A stretch of 64,000 bases of DNA from Streptomyces dangxiongensis (GTDB lineage Bacteria; Actinomycetota; Actinomycetes; Streptomycetales; Streptomycetaceae), in assembly GCF_003675325.1 (NCBI RefSeq), contig NZ_CP033073.1, positions 3,596,001 through 3,660,000 of the forward strand, read 5' to 3'. Both the position numbers and the translations under genes were made by a program. The notes under the pieces were generated by a model. The model was given only the letters and a program-made list of their open reading frames with translations, did no database searches and was not told the origin of the DNA. The stretch's first letter is position 1; the number at the start of each line of letters is the position of its first letter. Below are positions 61,219-64,000 of the stretch, piece after piece.

Positions 61219-61378
61219 GGAGCCGGCGTCCGGCCGGTGACCGCGCGGTGAAGAAACGATGCACTGAGTATCCGGTTTCCTGAACACTTGTCACCCGTAC
61301 GGCTCATGCCCGCCGCATAGGCCAATTGGGCGGCGCCCAGGCGGTTATGGACCTTGGGGCGGGGGCACACGTCGGGGT

Positions 61379-61558
61379 ATGGGCTGGACGCAGGACTACA
61401 GTGACGCACCCCGCACCCGCCGCTCGGCCACCCGCCTGAGCACGCCCCGGCGAGGCACCGCGCAGGTCGCGGAAGCGGACCTCCGAGTGGGCATTCCGCG
61501 CATCCTGCGCCGTCGGGCCCGCTGGGTCTCGGTGCGGCTGCGTCATCCGCGCGGCTGA
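61379..61558 (+). CDS. Possible small basic protein, 59 residues
   Basis: ATG 61379 with CGGGG just upstream opens a frame MGWTQDYSDAPRTRRSATRL to TGA 61556-61558 with high third-position GC. It contains many Arg residues (ILRRRARWVSVRLRHPRG). No domain is recognised. It lies between the hydrolase gene and the convergent marP gene, whose stop is 15 bp away. The preceding part of the gap (61219-61378) holds no other gene. Confidence 0.4.
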   Translation: MGWTQDYSDAPRTRRSATRLSTPRRGTAQVAEADLRVGIPRILRRRARWVSVRLRHPRG

Positions 61559-61573
61559 GCGCACGCCGCCCGC

Positions 61574-62773
61574 CTACAGGGCGCAGCTATCCGTGCCGAC
61601 CTGCTCGTTCGCGGTACGCCCCTGTCTGATGTCGGCCCGGATCTCGTCCGCCGTGAGCGCGTAGCCGGTGTCCGCGTCGTCGAGGGACTTGGCGAACACC
61701 ACGCCGTACACCTTGCCGTCCGGCGTCAGCAGCGGGCCGCCGGAGTTGCCCTGGCGGACGGTCGCGTACAGCGAGTAGACGTCGCGGCGGACCGTGCCGC
61801 GGTGGTAGATGTCCGGGCCGTTGGCCGTGATGCGCCCGCGCACGCGCGCGGCGCGCACGTCGTAGGCGCCGTTCTCCGGGAAGCCCGCGACGATCGCGCC
61901 GTCACCGCCGGACGCGTCCCGCGCGGAGAACTTCAGCGCGGCCGTCCTCAGGTTCGGGACGTCGAGGACGGCGATGTCGCGCTTCCAGTCGTACAGGACG
62001 ACCTTCGCGTCGTAGGAGCGGCCCTCACCGCCTATCTGCACGCTCGGCGCGTCCACGCCCCCGACGACGTGCGCGTTGGTCATCACCCGGCGGTCGGCGA
62101 ACACGAAGCCGGTGCCCTCCAGGACCTTGCCGCAGCTCTGGGCCGTGCCGGTGACCTTGACGATGGAACGCTGGGCCTCGGAGGCGACCGGGCTGCGCGC
62201 GAGGGCCGGGTCCGGCGGCTGTACGTCCTTGATCGGCTCGTTGGCGAACGGGCTGAAGACCTGCGGGAAGCCGTTCTGGGCGAGCACGGAGGAGAAGTCC
62301 GCGAACCAGGTGTCGGCCTGCGTCGGCAGCGCCCGGGACACGCCGAGGAGCACCTTGGAGCCTCGGACCTCCTTGCCGAGCGTCGGCAGGGTCGTCCCGG
62401 CGAGCGCGGAGCCGATCAGCCAGGCGACCAGCAGCATCGCGACGACGTTGACCAGCGCTCCACCGGTGGCGTCCAGGGCGCGCGCCGGTGACCAGGTGAT
62501 CTGCCGGCGCAGCTTGTTGCCGAGGTGGGTGGTCAGCGCCTGGCCGACGGAGGCGCAGACGATGACGACGACCACGGCGACGACGGCGGCGGTCGTGCCG
62601 ACGTCCCTCTTCTCCGTCACGGCGTCCCAGATGAGGGGCAGCGAGTACACGGCGACGAGGCCACCGCCCAGGAAGCCGATCACCGACAGGACGCCGACGA
62701 CGAAGCCCTGACGGTAGCCCACCACCGCGAACCACACGGCCGCGACCAGCAACAGGATGTCCAGCACGTTCAC
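61574..62773 (-). CDS. marP: MarP-type membrane serine protease (CvpA domain plus trypsin-like domain)
   Basis: The 399-residue protein starts with four membrane segments of a colicin-V-production/CvpA type (MNVLDILLLVAAVWFAVVGY onward), then a chymotrypsin-like protease: VMTNAHVVGG (His), DWKRDIAVLDV (Asp) and VRQGNSGGPLLT (Ser). MarP of Mycobacterium tuberculosis, with this layout, is needed for acid resistance and cell-wall processing. The catalytic domain should face the cell exterior. ATG 62773 gives the standard start. The neighbouring nudix gene is on the same strand, 115 bp upstream. Confidence 0.93.
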   Translation of the reverse strand: MNVLDILLLVAAVWFAVVGYRQGFVVGVLSVIGFLGGGLVAVYSLPLIWDAVTEKRDVGTTAAVVAVVVVIVCASVGQALTTHLGNKLRRQITWSPARALDATGGALVNVVAMLLVAWLIGSALAGTTLPTLGKEVRGSKVLLGVSRALPTQADTWFADFSSVLAQNGFPQVFSPFANEPIKDVQPPDPALARSPVASEAQRSIVKVTGTAQSCGKVLEGTGFVFADRRVMTNAHVVGGVDAPSVQIGGEGRSYDAKVVLYDWKRDIAVLDVPNLRTAALKFSARDASGGDGAIVAGFPENGAYDVRAARVRGRITANGPDIYHRGTVRRDVYSLYATVRQGNSGGPLLTPDGKVYGVVFAKSLDDADTGYALTADEIRADIRQGRTANEQVGTDSCAL

Positions 62774-62888
62774 CGCTTCAGGCCTCGCCTACTCACTCCG
62801 GTCCCCGCGGCCCGGCCGGGGGTCCGGCACGCCGCGCAGTGGCTGAGGGACACGGCGTCCCCGGAAGACACAGCACGGGATCACCCTG

Positions 62889-63581
62889 TCATGCGCGCCA
62901 GTCGAGCGGGACCTGCTTCTCCCGGTCCCAGGGGCGCTCCCAGCCCGCGTAGTGCAGCAGGCGGTCGATCACTCCGGCCGTGAAGCCCCAGACGAGGGCC
63001 GATTCGACCAGGAATGCCGGACCGCGGTGGCCGCTGGGGTGCACCGCGGTGGCACGGTTGACGGGGTCCGTGAGATCCGCCACGGGCACGGTGAAGACCC
63101 GCGCGGTCTCGTTCGGGTCGACCACGCCGACCGGGCTGGGCTCGCGCCACCAGCCGAGCACCGGGGCGACGACGAAGCCGCTGACCGGGATGTACAGCCG
63201 GGGCAGCACGCCGAAGAGCTGCACACCGGACGGGTCGAGCCCGGTCTCCTCCTCGGCCTCGCGCAGCGCGGCCCGCAGGGGTCCCTCGCCGTGCGGGTCG
63301 CCGTCCTGCGGGTCCAGCGCGCCGCCCGGGAAGGACGGCTGGCCGGCGTGCGAGCGCAGCGAGCCCGCGCGCTCCATGAGCAGCAGCTCGGGGCCGCGCT
63401 CGCCCTCGCCGAACAGGATCAGCACGGCCGACTGCCGTCCCGAGCCGTTCTCCGGCGGCAGGAAGCGGCTCAGCTGGAGCGGCCGGACCGTCTCGGCGGC
63501 ACGCGCCACGGGATCCAGCCAGTCCGGCAGCCCCTCCTCGCTGAGCGCCACCGCACCGCCCTGCGTGTCACTGGCCTTCAT
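62889..63581 (-). CDS. NUDIX hydrolase, CoA pyrophosphatase (NudL) type
   Basis: Using ATG 63581 with GGGGGGTGG upstream gives 230 residues; a GTG at 63641 overlapping the old nth frame is an alternative. LLMERAGSLRSHAGQPSFPGGALDPQDGD and then REAEEETGL form the NUDIX box with the preceding LLxxRxxxLRxHxGQxxFPGG pattern that marks CoA diphosphatases (NudL/PCD1). It would cleave CoA or oxidised CoA to 4'-phosphopantetheine and 3',5'-ADP. It follows nth closely on the same strand. Confidence 0.9.
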   Translation of the reverse strand: MKASDTQGGAVALSEEGLPDWLDPVARAAETVRPLQLSRFLPPENGSGRQSAVLILFGEGERGPELLLMERAGSLRSHAGQPSFPGGALDPQDGDPHGEGPLRAALREAEEETGLDPSGVQLFGVLPRLYIPVSGFVVAPVLGWWREPSPVGVVDPNETARVFTVPVADLTDPVNRATAVHPSGHRGPAFLVESALVWGFTAGVIDRLLHYAGWERPWDREKQVPLDWRA

Positions 63582-63637
63582 CGCCACCCCCCGTCGCTCT
63601 GCCCCCTCCAACGCCCGAGGGGCCCGGGATCGTTCCG

Positions 63638-63773
63638 TCACGCGGCCCCCAGCGGCGGCGCCGGCCTGCCGCCCGCGTCCAGGTAGGCCTGCGGGGGCTT
63701 GAGCCGCTGGCCGGGGAAGCCGCCCTTCTCGTACTTCAGCAGCTTCGTCGCCTTCTCGGGATCGGTCTCGCCC
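63638..63773 (-). pseudogene. nth: C-terminal tail of nth, out of frame
   Basis: In another frame, [27 protein letters not shown] to PPLGAA* (stop 63638-63640) continues the Nth sequence. It is the tail expected in Streptomyces endonuclease III. A single extra G in the GCCCGGGCC region at about 63786-63791 would explain the loss of frame. Confidence 0.75.
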
Positions 63774-64000
63774 TCACCGTAGGCCCGGGCAGAGCGGCGC
63801 GACGGGGCAGGCACCGCAGGCGGGCTTGCGGGCGTGGCAGATGCGGCGGCCGTGCCAGATGACGTGGTGGGACAGGTCGGTCCAGTCGGACTTCGGGAAG
63901 AGCGCGCCGATGGCGGCCTCGATCTTGTCGGGATCGGTCTCGTCGGTCCACCGCCAGCGCCGGACCAGCCGCTGGAAATGCGTGTCCACGGTGATCCCGG
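63774..64000 (-). CDS. nth: Endonuclease III, 3' part at the window edge, shortened by a frameshift
   Basis: The frame is open to the window end and stops at TGA 63774-63776. It carries [37 protein letters not shown] and [10 protein letters not shown], with the four-Cys iron-sulfur cluster loop (C-x6-C-x2-C-x5-C) of endonuclease III, which removes oxidised pyrimidines and cuts AP sites. After CPGLR it stops, and about 45 residues of tail are out of frame. The iron-sulfur loop is intact, so function may persist. The N-terminal half with catalytic Lys and Asp lies beyond the window. Confidence 0.88.
   Translation of the reverse strand, partial: GITVDTHFQRLVRRWRWTDETDPDKIEAAIGALFPKSDWTDLSHHVIWHGRRICHARKPACGACPVAPLCPGLR

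Overview
This window is a high-GC actinobacterial chromosome segment, almost certainly from a Streptomyces. Third codon positions are nearly all G or C, GTG starts and 4-bp stop/start overlaps are frequent, and the gene order (S33 peptidase, holB, tmk fusion, topA, methyltransferase, hppA, anti-sigma factor, bldG, helicase, tad cluster, acsA, nhaA, marP, nudix, nth) is the core order I remember from S. coelicolor around SCO3540-SCO3569. That correspondence is recalled and was not checked here.

Core, 1-24 kb: the tail of a GNAT acetyltransferase, tRNA-Thr(CGU), a secreted S33 peptidase lipoprotein, the DNA polymerase III delta-prime subunit, a membrane/thymidylate-kinase/coiled-coil fusion, topoisomerase I, a methyltransferase, a lipoprotein, the proton-pumping pyrophosphatase, an RsbW-like anti-sigma factor with its antagonist BldG (developmental regulation), a MrfA-like helicase, and the 3' half of a minus-strand tad (Flp pilus type) operon: tadB, tadC, a DUF4244 pilin-like gene, tadE and a second TadE-like gene carrying an in-frame 24-bp minisatellite.

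Mobile element 1, about 24.17-42.27 kb: an 18.1-kb Tn554-type transposon sits inside tadA. The tadA 3' part lies at 23717-24166 and its 5' part at 42269-43021, and the two reading frames would rejoin at one Gly codon. Its transposition module is four translationally coupled minus-strand genes: three large tyrosine recombinases and one TnpC/DUF6262-like helper. Cargo from left to right is a three-gene module with a retropepsin-like aspartic protease, a decayed ugd copy, an ABC-three-component (ABC-3C) conflict system with a PD-(D/E)XK nuclease effector, an asparagine-synthase-like/NUDIX/UDP-sugar-dehydrogenase operon, and a divergent HTH-TPR regulator. The retropepsin module and the asnB-nudix-ugd cassette are the best candidates for undescribed biology.

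Core, 42-53.8 kb: the tadZ/cpaE-like gene, a HAD-IB phosphatase preceded by a possible leader ORF, a Fic-like protein whose start codon lies in a perfect 22-bp palindrome, a CooC/MinD-like ATPase, a deacetylase-like lipoprotein, a SulP-carbonic anhydrase pseudogene with three lesions, and acsA with a possible DasR-type operator upstream.

Mobile element 2, about 53.74-57.93 kb: a decayed large-serine-integrase element inserted in the 3' end of acsA. It gives acsA a new C-terminus, while the original last codons and terminator survive at 57935-58056. It carries an XRE/TPR regulator with two small partners, a small membrane protein, and 5'-truncated fragments of a class II ribonucleotide reductase and of the integrase, fused at a deletion junction.

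Core, 58.2-64 kb: nhaA, a holin-like membrane protein, an alpha/beta hydrolase, a possible 59-aa protein, the membrane serine protease MarP, a CoA-pyrophosphatase-type NUDIX protein, and nth with a frameshift before its C-terminal tail.
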